A stretch of 12,485 bases of DNA from JAJKIV01 sp036509075 (GCA_036509075.1 DATCGG010000517.1:1-12485); one strand, 5' to 3'; shown: positions 1-7,767, numbered from the stretch's first letter. Translations and numbers: made by a program. Notes: generated from the sequence alone by a model not told the origin.

Positions 1-1
1 G

Positions 2-124
2 GGCGAGGATCGGGCGGATGACGACGAGTTCAACCGGATCCTGTGGCGCGCGGTCAAGGGGAACGACATACCCTATCCCGGCGTTAGGCGCTCGGGCGTG
101 CTGGAGTGGGCGCGGGCGCGCTGA
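2..124 (+). CDS. C-terminal end of an unidentified protein (cut by window edge)
   Basis: An open frame enters from the left edge and stops at TGA 122-124, giving about 40 residues. The readable tail includes NRILWRAVKGNDIPYPG, a well-formed C-terminus that ends in Gly/Arg-rich residues. I have a weak recollection of similar NRILW..KG....PYP tails in bacterial YncE/alkaline-phosphatase-type phosphoesterases, but 40 residues cannot establish this, so no function is assigned. A CGTTAGGC word at 82-89 falls inside it and supplies a Val-Arg pair with the rare AGG codon. Codon composition (G/C in most third positions) agrees with real coding. The gene is followed by about 130 nt of non-coding sequence with a hairpin. 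Confidence 0.6.
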   Translation, partial: GEDRADDDEFNRILWRAVKGNDIPYPGVRRSGVLEWARAR

Positions 125-218
125 CGCTGATTTCTGATCGCGCCCGATGGGTGCCAGGCTCTTGCGTTCGGCCTCCGCGCACGGCACGATGAAGAGCCGA
201 CGACGGCGGCATACCGCG

Positions 219-244
219 TGGGCCGGATGCTTCCGGCCCATTTT
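219..244 (+). terminator. Hairpin with T run: terminator or leader attenuator
   Basis: TGGGCCGGA (219-227) and TCCGGCCCA (232-240) form a perfect 9-bp stem around a 4-nt loop and are followed directly by TTTT (241-244). It has the form of an intrinsic terminator, with a short U tract. It lies 95 nt after the upstream stop and only 14 nt before the next ATG, overlapping where a leader for that gene would be. It could end the upstream transcript, or act as an attenuator in the SnoaL leader if that gene is transcribed from further upstream. Confidence 0.5.
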
Positions 245-258
245 CGTCCGGAGGCACT

Positions 259-675
259 ATGTCAGCGACCGCAGCAGAGACCACCACCAGCAGTTCCGCT
301 GCATCCGCCATGAGCGCGCTCGTCGAACCCTGGACCCTCGCTTGTGTGGCACGAGACTGGGACGCCCTGTTGTCGTTCTGCACCGACGACGTCGCGTTCT
401 CGCCGCCTAACGGGCCGCTCGCCGAGGGCGCAGCCGTCCGGCCGTTCCTCGACGGCTTCCCGACCATTTCGAAAATGGGATGGGGCATCGACCACATCGA
501 GGAGGCTGGGGACCTGGCGTGGCTTCGTGGCTGGGTCAGAATGACCCTCGATGTGTCCGGCCAGAAGGTCGACTTCGACGGGAAGTACACGGACATCGCG
601 CGACGCGGCGCCGACGGAACGTGGCGCGTGGCCCAGGTCATGTGGAGCTCGAACGAGGCTGCGCCAACCGCGTAG
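259..675 (+). CDS. SnoaL/DUF4440-like NTF2-fold protein
   Basis: 138 residues. After a Ser/Thr/Ala-rich N-terminal stretch (about residues 1-20), the rest fits a single NTF2/SnoaL-like cone domain. It opens with a helix containing W..AC..RDWDALLSFCTDDV, the usual 'task plus W/D' start of the fold, then AFSPPNGP, GAAVRPFLDGF, and a C-terminal sheet ending DGTWRVAQVMWSS. The family includes polyketide cyclases, isomerases and many small-molecule-binding proteins of unknown role, so no substrate can be given. There is no signal peptide; it is probably cytoplasmic. GGAGG at 250-254 lies 4 nt before ATG 259, a short but usable spacing. A second in-frame ATG at 310 would remove the low-complexity N-terminus and cannot be excluded. 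77 nt separate it from the kinase gene. CGTTAGGC is present in reverse at 405-412 (Pro-Asn). Confidence 0.8.
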   Translation: MSATAAETTTSSSAASAMSALVEPWTLACVARDWDALLSFCTDDVAFSPPNGPLAEGAAVRPFLDGFPTISKMGWGIDHIEEAGDLAWLRGWVRMTLDVSGQKVDFDGKYTDIARRGADGTWRVAQVMWSSNEAAPTA

Positions 676-752
676 GAAGATGCCGAGCGTCGCGCTCGAC
701 GCGAGGCTGACTGGACCTCGCTCGAGCGCGACCTCGCCTACGTACTAGACCC

Positions 753-3113
753 ATGGAGCTCCTCGATCAGCTCGCGGCGGCGCTCGGTGATCGCTACCGG
801 GTCGAGCGGGAGCTCGGCCACGGCGGCATGGCGGTCGTTTTTCTCGCCGAGGATCTGAAACACCGTCGACCGGTCGCGATCAAGGTGCTCAAGCCGGAGC
901 TATCGGCTGCCGTTGGCAGCGAGCGATTCCTCCGCGAAATCGAAATCGCCGCGACGCTACAGCACCCGCACATTCTTCCGCTTTTCGACTCGGGGCAGGT
1001 GCCGGCGGGCCCCTTCCTTTACTACGTCATGCCGTTCGTCGAAGGCGAGTCCCTCCGCCAGCTCCTCGCGCGCGAACAGCAGCTTCCAATCGCAACCGCC
1101 CTCCAGATCACTCGCGAAGTCGGCAGCGCGCTGCAGTACGCGCACGAGCACGGCGTCATCCATCGGGATATCAAGCCCGAGAACATCATGATGTCCGGCG
1201 GCGTTGCCGTCGTCGCCGATTTTGGCATTGCCCGAGCGCTCCACGCCGCGGGTCCGGAGCAGCTCACCATGAGTGGAATCGCGATCGGCACACCGCAGTA
1301 CATGAGCCCCGAGCAGGCGGGGGGAAGCACGGTGGTGGATGGTCGGAGCGATCAGTATAGCCTGGCGTGCGCCCTGTACGAGATGTTGATCGGTCAGCCG
1401 CCGTTTACAGGACCGACGACGCAAGCGGTCATCGCCCGGCACCTCGCCGAGCCTGTGCCCAGTCTGCGTGTGGTTAGGCAGACGGTGCCCAAGACGGCGG
1501 AGGCCGCGATTCTGCGGGCCATGGCGAAGCTGCCCGCCGATCGTTTTGCGTCGATCCAGCAGTTCCTGAACGCCCTGGAGGTCCCGGACCACGCAGAGGC
1601 TCTGGCCGTGCCCCTTCCGTCGCAACGTCGGTTCGCCCGGTGGGCGCGTCCGCCATTGATGATCACGTTAGGCGTCGCGGTGCTGGCGGCGGCGACGGCA
1701 TGGTGGCTGGGTGTTGGACCCGCGAGGCGCGCAACGCCCGATGCGTCTCATGCGGTCAGAGCCATCGCGGTACTCCCGTTCAAGGATCTCACGAGCAACC
1801 CCGACAGCTCCTATCTGGGTGTCGGGATGACGGACGGACTCACCGCCGATCTCGCACAGATCGGCGCGTTGAAGGTCCTGTCGCGCTCATCGGGTGAGGT
1901 GGCGCAGGGAGCCGCTCGGTCGCTCGCACGCCTCGGCGCCGACCTTCACGTCGATGCCGTCGTGACCGGCTCGGTTCAGCGGTCGGGCGATAGCGTGTCG
2001 GTCAACGTGAAATTCCTGCACGTCGGTGACAGCACGGTCCTCTTTGCCAGAGACTATCAACGGCGGCTCGGCGAGCTCCCGAACCTGCAGCGCGAAATCA
2101 CCACGGCTATCACCGCCTCGATCGACGCCAACCTCGACGGCGCCGAGCGGCGCCGCCTCGGCGCACGCCGTGAGGTCGATCAACGAGCGTACGACGCCTA
2201 CCTGCGCGGTCGCTTCCACCTGGAGCGCGGCGAGCTGGAGCAGGCACGGGCGTTCTTCGAGCAAGCCAGCCGGATCGCGTCGGAGTGGGCCCCGCCTAAC
2301 GTCGGCCTCGCCAACTACTATACATCGCTTCCGTTCTTCACGGACGTACCGCCGATCGACGTGCTGCCCAAGGCCCGCGCGGCGCTCGTCCGAGCACTGG
2401 AGCTCGACGAGACGTTGGCGGAAGCGCACGCCGCGAACGCCTATATCCGCGCCTACTACGAGTGGGATTGGCGGGCCGCCGAGCAGGAATTCAAACGTGC
2501 GCTCGAGCTGCAGCCCAGCTACGCCGATGCGTACTTCTCGTACAGCCGCTTTCTCGCATCGCGGGGCCGGCTCGACGAGGCGATCGCCCAGCTCGAGCGC
2601 GCCGTGGAGCTCGACCCTCTGTCGGCATCGCTCCAGGCGAACCGTGCCCTGCTCGACTACTTCGCCGGCCGCTATGACGACGCGGGGAGACGACTCCGCG
2701 AAATCCTCAAGACCGATTCCACCGACGTCACCGTCAGGTGGGGCTTGGGCCTCGTCGCCGAACAGCAAGGGAAGCCGGACGAGGCAATCGCGATTCTGGA
2801 GCCCATCAGCGGCAACAGCCTCAATCGCAAGGCGTCGCTCGGCCACGTCTACGCGGCGGCCGGGAGAAAAGAGCAGGGACTAAGCGTGCTGCGTGCGCTG
2901 CGCTCGGCGGCGGCCGGAAGCTACGTGCCGTCCTACTACTTCGCGCTGGTGCATGCCGGGCTCGGGCAGCGGAATGAAGCACTCCGCGACCTCGAGCGTG
3001 CGTACGAGGAACGCTCGACCGTGCTGGCGTACCTCATGATCGATCCGCGCCTGGCACCGCTTCGGGACGACCCCAGGTTTCACGCGCTCGCGCGGCGACT
3101 CGGGAGGGAGTGA
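753..3113 (+). CDS. Membrane Ser/Thr protein kinase with TolB-like domain and TPR repeats
   Basis: 786 residues. The N-terminal PknB-type kinase domain (about 12-275) is complete: glycine loop GHGGMAVV (22-29), Lys44, Glu62 in helix C, HRDIKPEN (137-144, catalytic Asp139), DFG (156-158), activation segment GTPQYMSPEQ (179-188). One membrane segment follows at about 301-321. Outside it is a region starting AIAVLPFKDL (about 337-465) that resembles the TolB N-terminal-like/FlgO-like module often attached to such kinases, then TPR-type helical repeats from about 478 to the end (pairs such as DEAIAQLERAVELDP). Expected topology: kinase in the cytoplasm, TPR region in the periplasm, phosphorylating Ser/Thr in response to an envelope signal or partner. 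Substrates are unknown. No clear Shine-Dalgarno precedes ATG 753; the start is fixed by the usual distance to DRYRVERELG. The cox-like operon begins 105 nt downstream on the same strand. Two CGTTAGG-type words bring in rare codons (AGG at 1476, TTA at 1668). Confidence 0.93.
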   Translation: MELLDQLAAALGDRYRVERELGHGGMAVVFLAEDLKHRRPVAIKVLKPELSAAVGSERFLREIEIAATLQHPHILPLFDSGQVPAGPFLYYVMPFVEGESLRQLLAREQQLPIATALQITREVGSALQYAHEHGVIHRDIKPENIMMSGGVAVVADFGIARALHAAGPEQLTMSGIAIGTPQYMSPEQAGGSTVVDGRSDQYSLACALYEMLIGQPPFTGPTTQAVIARHLAEPVPSLRVVRQTVPKTAEAAILRAMAKLPADRFASIQQFLNALEVPDHAEALAVPLPSQRRFARWARPPLMITLGVAVLAAATAWWLGVGPARRATPDASHAVRAIAVLPFKDLTSNPDSSYLGVGMTDGLTADLAQIGALKVLSRSSGEVAQGAARSLARLGADLHVDAVVTGSVQRSGDSVSVNVKFLHVGDSTVLFARDYQRRLGELPNLQREITTAITASIDANLDGAERRRLGARREVDQRAYDAYLRGRFHLERGELEQARAFFEQASRIASEWAPPNVGLANYYTSLPFFTDVPPIDVLPKARAALVRALELDETLAEAHAANAYIRAYYEWDWRAAEQEFKRALELQPSYADAYFSYSRFLASRGRLDEAIAQLERAVELDPLSASLQANRALLDYFAGRYDDAGRRLREILKTDSTDVTVRWGLGLVAEQQGKPDEAIAILEPISGNSLNRKASLGHVYAAAGRKEQGLSVLRALRSAAAGSYVPSYYFALVHAGLGQRNEALRDLERAYEERSTVLAYLMIDPRLAPLRDDPRFHALARRLGRE

Positions 3114-3134
3114 TCTGCGTTGGTGCGCCGCTTC

Positions 3135-3161
3135 TTGACGCCCCTCACAGCGCGCTACATG
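3135..3161 (+). promoter_or_regulatory. Weak candidate promoter for the cox-like operon
   Basis: TTGACG (3135-3140) is a good -35 match. The best -10 candidate downstream is TACATG (3156-3161), only 3 of 6 matching and with a 15-bp spacer, shorter than usual. It lies in the 105-nt gap between the kinase stop and the small-subunit ATG, the only place for an operon-proximal promoter. The operon may instead be co-transcribed with the kinase. Confidence 0.25.
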
Positions 3162-3203
3162 GTTGCCCAATCGTTCGAGCATCTCTCCAGCCGACTCCTC
3201 GGT

Positions 3204-3209
3204 AAAGGA
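3204..3209 (+). promoter_or_regulatory. Ribosome binding site fixing the small-subunit start
   Basis: AAAGGA lies 9 nt before ATG 3219. It supports this ATG over the in-frame TTG at 3120, which has no Shine-Dalgarno and would add 33 residues unlike any 2Fe-2S subunit N-terminus. Confidence 0.75.
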
Positions 3210-3218
3210 AAACCGCGA

Positions 3219-3815
3219 ATGGCAACGACCAAGCCGCGGATCAACGTCACCGTGAACGGCACCGTTCACGAGCGCGAGATCGAGCCGCGAATGCTGCTCG
3301 CGCACTTCCTTCGCGACACGCTGAATCTCACCGGCACCCACATCGGCTGCGACACGAGCCAGTGTGGTGCATGTACTGTCCACCTGGACGGTCGCGCGGT
3401 GAAATCGTGCACGGTGCTCGCAGCATCCGCCGACGGCGGCACGGTCACCACGATCGAAGGCCTCCGGCCGCACGGACAGCTCCACCCATTGCAGGAAGCG
3501 TTCTGGCAGGAGCACGGCCTGCAATGCGGGTTCTGCACGCCGGGCGTCATAATGACGGCGGTCGGGCTGCTACGCGACAACCCGACCGCATCCGCCGAGG
3601 AGATCCGTGAGGGACTCGCCGGCAACCTGTGTCGATGCACCGGCTACCACAACATCGTGCGGGCCGTCCAGGCGGTCGTTTGGCAGATGGCGCATACCAC
3701 CGAGATGCCCGCGCTGGTGCCAGGCGATGTGATCCCGCCCGAGTCGCTACCCGGCGGTATTCTCTCGTCGCCGAGCGGCGCCGATATCGCAGTACCCAGA
3801 AGCCCGAAACGCTGA
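3219..3815 (+). CDS. coxS: CO-dehydrogenase/xanthine-dehydrogenase-type small subunit (2x[2Fe-2S])
   Basis: 198 residues from ATG 3219. It transfers electrons between the molybdenum site and FAD in a cytoplasmic molybdenum hydroxylase complex. The N-terminal plant-type ferredoxin domain has Cys44, 49, 52 and 64 (GCDTSQCGACTVHLDG). The C-terminal helical domain binds the second cluster with Cys103, 106, 138 and 140 (QCGFCTPG and LCRCTGYHNI); Gln102 before Cys103 is the usual contact to the pterin cofactor. All eight ligands are present. The family is typically near 160 residues; here about 40 extra Pro/Ser-rich residues follow the last conserved helix and end in PRSPKR. The stop codon overlaps the ribosome binding site of the large subunit, 12 nt upstream of its ATG. 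The operon order small-large-medium is the one reported for form II enzymes. Confidence 0.93.
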   Translation: MATTKPRINVTVNGTVHEREIEPRMLLAHFLRDTLNLTGTHIGCDTSQCGACTVHLDGRAVKSCTVLAASADGGTVTTIEGLRPHGQLHPLQEAFWQEHGLQCGFCTPGVIMTAVGLLRDNPTASAEEIREGLAGNLCRCTGYHNIVRAVQAVVWQMAHTTEMPALVPGDVIPPESLPGGILSSPSGADIAVPRSPKR

Positions 3816-3827
3816 GGAACGCGAACC

Positions 3828-6269
3828 ATGGCCACGACTACGACTCCGACTCCCGCCACTGGCGTCGAGCGGCCGACGCCGGCAAGCGCCGAGGGCACGG
3901 TGGAGCGTTTCCTCGGTGCACGCGTGCGCCGGAAGGAGGACCCGCGCTTCCTCACGGGACGAGGGCTCTACACCGATGATGTTCGTCTGCACGGCACGGT
4001 GCACGCCGCGTTCGTTCGAAGCCCGCACGCACACGCGACCATTCGCGCCATCGATCTCGACGCCGCTCGTGCGTATCCCGGCGTCGTCGGCGTGTACATA
4101 GGGACGGACCTCGTCGAAGCCGGCGTGAATGGTATCCCCGTCGGCTGGCTGCTTCCGGAGCTCAAGCCGAGCAACCACCACGCGATCGCCGTCGATAAGG
4201 TGCACTACGTGGGCGAAGCCGTCGCAGTGGTCGTCGCCGACTCGCCGTACGCCGCACGCGATGCGGCCGAGCTCGTGGCGGTGGACTACGATCCAATTCC
4301 CGCGGTAGCGGACGTCGAGAAGGCGTTGGCGGCGGGGGCGCCCATCGTGCGGACCAAAGGCGCGGACAACGTGTGCTTTCGCTGGCAGATCGGCGACGCG
4401 GCCGCGACGGACACTGCGTTCGCGAGCGCCGCGAGGGTCGTTAGGCAGCGGCTCATCAATCAGCGCCTCATTCCGGTGGCCATGGAGCCGCGCGCGTCGC
4501 TCGCCACCTACGTGCGGGCGACCGACGAGCTCACGCTCTGGGTCACGTCCCAGGCCCCGCACGTCCACCGACTAATCATGGGCGCGTTCGTGCTCGGGCT
4601 CCCCGAGCATAAGTTCCGCGTCATCTCGCCGGACGTGGGCGGCGGGTTCGGGTCGAAGGTCTTCGTCTACACCGAGGAAGTCGTCGTCGCGTGGCTGGCG
4701 CGAACGCTCGAGCGGCCGGTGAAGTGGACCGCCGAACGGCGCGAAAGCTTCATGACCGACTCACACGGGCGCGACCACGTCACCGACGCCGAAATGGCGT
4801 TCGACTCCAACGGCCGGATCGTGGGCCTCCGTGTGAAAACGCTGGCCAACCTCGGCGCGCACCTGACGCTGTTCGCGCCGGCCATCCCGACCTACCTCTA
4901 CGGCACCCTCCTCTCCGGGCAATACCGCATCCCGGCCATCCACGCTGACGTGACCGGGGTCTTCACGAATACGACACCGGTCGACGCGTACCGCGGCGCG
5001 GGGCGGCCGGAAGCGTGCTATCTGCTAGAGCGGATGATCGACCTGGGCGCCGGCGAGCTGGGGGTCGACCCGGCCGAGCTGCGCCGGCGCAACTTCATCC
5101 CGCCGGATCAGTTCCCGTACCTAACGCCGGTCGCGCTGCAGTACGACAGCGGGAACTACGAGCCGGCGCTCGATCGCGCGCTGGACATGGCGGACTATCC
5201 GAACCTCCGCGCCGAGCAGGAGAAGCTGCGCAAGCAGGGCCGGTACATCGGCGTCGGTTTATCGAGCTACATCGAAGCGTGCGGCCTCGCGCCATCGCAG
5301 GTCGTCGGTCAGCTCGGCTCGCAGGCCGGCCTCTACGAGAGCGCGACCGTGCGTGTCCATCCGACGGGAAAAGTCACCGTCCTGACCGGGTCGCAGCAGC
5401 AGGGCCAGGGACACGAGACAACCTTCGCGCAGATTGTTGCGGACAGGCTCGGCATCGACATCGATGATGTCGAAGTCGTGCATGGTGACACGGGTCGCGT
5501 CCAGTTCGGCATGGGGACGTACGGCAGCCGCAGCGGCGCCGTTGGCGGGACCGCGATCGTACTGGGCCTCGACAAGGTCGTCGAGAAGAGCAAGCGCATC
5601 GCCGCGCACATGCTCGAAGCCGCACCGGAAGACATCGAGCTGACGAACGGTCGCTTCCATGTGCGAGGCTCTCCTGATCGATCCAAGGGACTCCCCGACA
5701 TCAGCCTGGCGGCGTACCTGGCGCACAGCATGCCCGCCGGGATGGAACCCGGCCTCGAGGCAACGAGCTTCTTCGACCCGCCGAACTTCACGTACCCGTT
5801 CGGCACACACATCGCGGTGGTCGAGGTGGACGCGGACACCGGGACGGTCTCGCTGTTGCGCTACATCGCGGTCGACGATGTGGGCAACGTGATCAACCCG
5901 ATGATCGTCGACGGCCAGGTGCACGGCGGGATCGCGCAGGGCGTCGCCCAGGCGCTGTGGGAAGGCGCGGAGTACGACGAAAGTGGGCAGCTCATCACCG
6001 GCTCGCTCATGAGCTACGGTCTGCCGAAGGCGCACCAGCTGCCGTTCTTCGAGCTCGATCGCACGGTGACGCCGTCCCCCGTCAACCCGTTAGGCATCAA
6101 GGGTGTAGGCGAGGCGGGAACGATCGCCTCGCCGCCCGCGGTCGTCAACGCGGTCATGGATGCCCTCAAGCCGTTCGGCGTTAGGCACATCGACATGCCG
6201 CTGACGGCACCGAAGGTCTGGCAAGCGATCCAGTCCGCGCGTACCGCGTCGTCAAACCCCGGGAGATAG
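3828..6269 (+). CDS. coxL: Form II CoxL-like molybdopterin-binding large subunit
   Basis: 813 residues, normal for the family. It carries the molybdenum-cytosine-dinucleotide active site. After a Thr/Pro-rich leader (about 1-25) comes ARVRRKEDPRFLTGRG (31-46), then the two catalytic domains: GGGFGSK (271-277), AYRGAGR (387-393), QGQGHETT (525-532) and GVGEAG (759-764) with the catalytic base Glu762. AYRGAGR is the form II active-site loop; form I CO dehydrogenases have AYxCSFR with the copper-binding Cys, which is absent here. The substrate may therefore be CO, as claimed for some form II enzymes, or an aldehyde or other carbonyl/heterocycle. GAGGAA (3814-3819) is 8 nt before ATG 3828. The medium subunit starts 5 nt after the stop. 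Four CGTTAGG-type words lie inside the gene and use TTA, CTA or AGG codons. No cofactor-insertion or sulfuration accessory gene is in view. Confidence 0.94.
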   Translation: MATTTTPTPATGVERPTPASAEGTVERFLGARVRRKEDPRFLTGRGLYTDDVRLHGTVHAAFVRSPHAHATIRAIDLDAARAYPGVVGVYIGTDLVEAGVNGIPVGWLLPELKPSNHHAIAVDKVHYVGEAVAVVVADSPYAARDAAELVAVDYDPIPAVADVEKALAAGAPIVRTKGADNVCFRWQIGDAAATDTAFASAARVVRQRLINQRLIPVAMEPRASLATYVRATDELTLWVTSQAPHVHRLIMGAFVLGLPEHKFRVISPDVGGGFGSKVFVYTEEVVVAWLARTLERPVKWTAERRESFMTDSHGRDHVTDAEMAFDSNGRIVGLRVKTLANLGAHLTLFAPAIPTYLYGTLLSGQYRIPAIHADVTGVFTNTTPVDAYRGAGRPEACYLLERMIDLGAGELGVDPAELRRRNFIPPDQFPYLTPVALQYDSGNYEPALDRALDMADYPNLRAEQEKLRKQGRYIGVGLSSYIEACGLAPSQVVGQLGSQAGLYESATVRVHPTGKVTVLTGSQQQGQGHETTFAQIVADRLGIDIDDVEVVHGDTGRVQFGMGTYGSRSGAVGGTAIVLGLDKVVEKSKRIAAHMLEAAPEDIELTNGRFHVRGSPDRSKGLPDISLAAYLAHSMPAGMEPGLEATSFFDPPNFTYPFGTHIAVVEVDADTGTVSLLRYIAVDDVGNVINPMIVDGQVHGGIAQGVAQALWEGAEYDESGQLITGSLMSYGLPKAHQLPFFELDRTVTPSPVNPLGIKGVGEAGTIASPPAVVNAVMDALKPFGVRHIDMPLTAPKVWQAIQSARTASSNPGR

Positions 6270-6274
6270 CGAGC

Positions 6275-7147
6275 ATGTACACCGCACCCTTCGAGTACCA
6301 TCGCGCCGAGAGTGTTGACGACGCCCTCGCCATGCTCGTGACGTACGCCGAGGACGGGAAGCTGATCGCCGGCGGGCACAGCTTGCTCCCCGTCATGAAG
6401 CTGCGCTTTGCGCAACCGGCGCACCTGATCGACATTCGCCGAATCGCGGAGCTCGCGGGGATTCGCGAGGAGGGTGGCGTGCTTCGCATCGGCGCGACGA
6501 CACCGCACGCCGCCGTCGCGGCGTCCGGACTGATCCACGGCAAGGCGAAGATTCTCGCGGAAGCGGCGGGTCGCATTGGCGATGCGCAGGTCCGCAACAT
6601 GGGGACGATCGGCGGAAGTCTCGCACACGCCGACCCCGCGGCCGACCTTCCCGCGGTGACGCTCGCGCTGGGCGCGGAGCTTCGCGTGGTGGGTCGCGGC
6701 GGACCGCGGACCATCCCGATCGATCAGTTCTTCACGGGGATGTTCTCGTCGACGCTCGCGCCGGATGAGCTGCTCGTCGAGGTACGCGTTCCGGTCGCAC
6801 CCGCGCGAACCGGCGGCGCGTACGAGAAGTATGCGGACCCCGCGTCGGGCTACGCGATCGTTGGCGTCGCGGCGGTCGTGACGCTCGGGGCCAACGGCGC
6901 GGTCGAGCGCGCGCGCGTCGCCGTCACGGGCCTGACGCCGCACGCGACACGGCTCGCGGGGGTCGAGCAGGCGCTGATGGCGAAGGCACCCACAGCCGAG
7001 GAGATCCAGGCGGCCGCGCAGCGAGCGGCCGAGGGTCTCGAGTTGCGGGACCTGACGGGCGGCGGCGCCGCCTATAAGAACAACCTCGCCGTTGTCTATA
7101 CTCGGCGTGCACTTACACGCGCTGTGGAGCGCGCGCGCTCGGCCTGA
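6275..7147 (+). CDS. coxM: CO-dehydrogenase-type FAD-binding medium subunit
   Basis: 290 residues, normal length. It holds FAD and passes electrons from the iron-sulfur subunit to the final acceptor. The two FAD-binding motifs of the family are present: AGGHS (32-36) and TIGGS (111-115) within GTIGGSLAHADPAAD. The C-terminal part (about 175-285) corresponds to the CO_deh_flav_C domain, ending YTRRALTRAVERA. GGGAG (6261-6265), within the end of the large-subunit gene, is 9 nt before ATG 6275. This is the last gene of the operon; the next gene is convergent, 54 nt away, with no clear terminator between them. All three subunits are intact, so the complex is probably functional. Confidence 0.93.
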   Translation: MYTAPFEYHRAESVDDALAMLVTYAEDGKLIAGGHSLLPVMKLRFAQPAHLIDIRRIAELAGIREEGGVLRIGATTPHAAVAASGLIHGKAKILAEAAGRIGDAQVRNMGTIGGSLAHADPAADLPAVTLALGAELRVVGRGGPRTIPIDQFFTGMFSSTLAPDELLVEVRVPVAPARTGGAYEKYADPASGYAIVGVAAVVTLGANGAVERARVAVTGLTPHATRLAGVEQALMAKAPTAEEIQAAAQRAAEGLELRDLTGGGAAYKNNLAVVYTRRALTRAVERARSA

Positions 7148-7201
7148 GGACGCAGCGCCTCCACCTTCGCGAGATTCACGTTTGGAAGGAGCTCGGCGCG
7201 G

Positions 7202-7660
7202 TCAGCCCGTGCGTCGCGCTCGCGTGAGCGCTCGGTCGAACGCTGACGCGAACGCCTGCTTGTCCTTTGGCGAGTATGGCCGTGGTCCGCCAGTCTCGAC
7301 GCCCGCGCCGCGAAGAGCGTCCGCGAAGTCGCGCACGCTCAGTCGCTCACCGATGGTCTCCGCGGTGTGCTCGTAACCGCGCGGATCGATGACCACGACG
7401 CCGGCGCCCACGAGCATCGCGGCCAACGGGATGTCCGCGGTGACGGCGGCATCGCCCGCCGTTGCGTTCTCGGCGATATACCGGTCCGCTGCGTCGGGAC
7501 CGCCTTCCACCCGCACCGCGCTGATCGTCGGATGCCCCGGCGGAATTGGCACGCGCTGGTTCGCCACGACGACCGTGTCGATCGCGAGTCGGTGCGCGGC
7601 GCGAAACACGATCTCCTTCACGTCGCGCGGCGTGGCATCGGCATCGAGCCAGATTCGCAT
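7202..7660 (-). CDS. UPF0178 (YaiI/YqxD, DUF188) family protein
   Basis: 152 residues, the usual length. The family has a PIN/NYN-like nuclease fold by structural relationship but no established biochemical role. It begins RIWLDADATPRDVKEIVFRAA, which aligns with the family start IWVDADACP..IK. The middle has AVTADIPLA and VVIDPRGYEHT, and the C-terminus has GPRPYSPKDKQAFASAFDRAL. Acidic residues Asp6, Asp8 and those around VTADIPLA are in the places expected for the fold. In most relatives I remember, the residue before the first Pro is Cys; here it is Thr10. ATG 7660 is preceded by only a weak GGAT. The stop of the kinase-like remnant ends 5 nt upstream, so expression could be coupled to it. 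Confidence 0.87.
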   Translation of the reverse strand: MRIWLDADATPRDVKEIVFRAAHRLAIDTVVVANQRVPIPPGHPTISAVRVEGGPDAADRYIAENATAGDAAVTADIPLAAMLVGAGVVVIDPRGYEHTAETIGERLSVRDFADALRGAGVETGGPRPYSPKDKQAFASAFDRALTRARRTG

Positions 7661-7665
7661 CGACG

Positions 7666-7767
7666 CTATCCAGCGCCGAGCTGGCGCTCGACGCGATATC
7701 GATCGGCCAGGGCGGCCGTCACGCGAGAGATCGGCTCGTCACCCGCAACTCGCTCAGCGAAGCACAT
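7666..7767 (-). pseudogene. Remnant of a PknB-type kinase N-terminus
   Basis: On the minus strand, a 33-codon frame from ATG 7767 to TAG 7666-7668 ends in VTAALADRYRVERQLGAG. This is the signature start of the PknB-type kinases common in this lineage; the intact kinase in this window reads LGDRYRVERELGHG at the same place, with 11 of 14 residues identical. The frame stops inside the glycine loop, 5 nt before the UPF0178 ATG, and the rest of the kinase domain is missing. I read it as a kinase gene deleted from its third β-strand onward, with the junction at the UPF0178 start. It could still be translated as a short leader peptide. Upstream, 7768-7939 has no recognisable gene on either strand; one minus-strand frame (…GPDAALVSLIAADLQLLECASL…) looks protein-like but has no family match I can name. 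Confidence 0.6.

Noticed and set aside
162..190. TTGCGT-17-CACGAT as a promoter for the SnoaL-like gene
   Set aside because: The -10 matches only three of six bases and lacks the leading T, so the support is too weak.
687..702. GCGTCG/CGACGC hairpin between the SnoaL-like and kinase genes
   Set aside because: Only 6 bp, no T run, and CG-rich hexamer dyads are expected by chance at this base composition.
1887..2846. 319-residue minus-strand open frame inside the kinase gene
   Set aside because: Mirror of TPR coding in a GC-rich genome; the plus strand has a complete domain series across the same bases.
3120..3218. TTG start adding 33 residues to the 2Fe-2S subunit
   Set aside because: No ribosome site, and the added residues are unlike the family; ATG 3219 has AAAGGA at good spacing.
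3747..4568. 273-residue minus-strand frame, and similar ones at 5259-6035 and 6014-6943
   Set aside because: All are antisense to the intact large or medium subunit genes and read as Arg/Gly/Val-rich shadow proteins.
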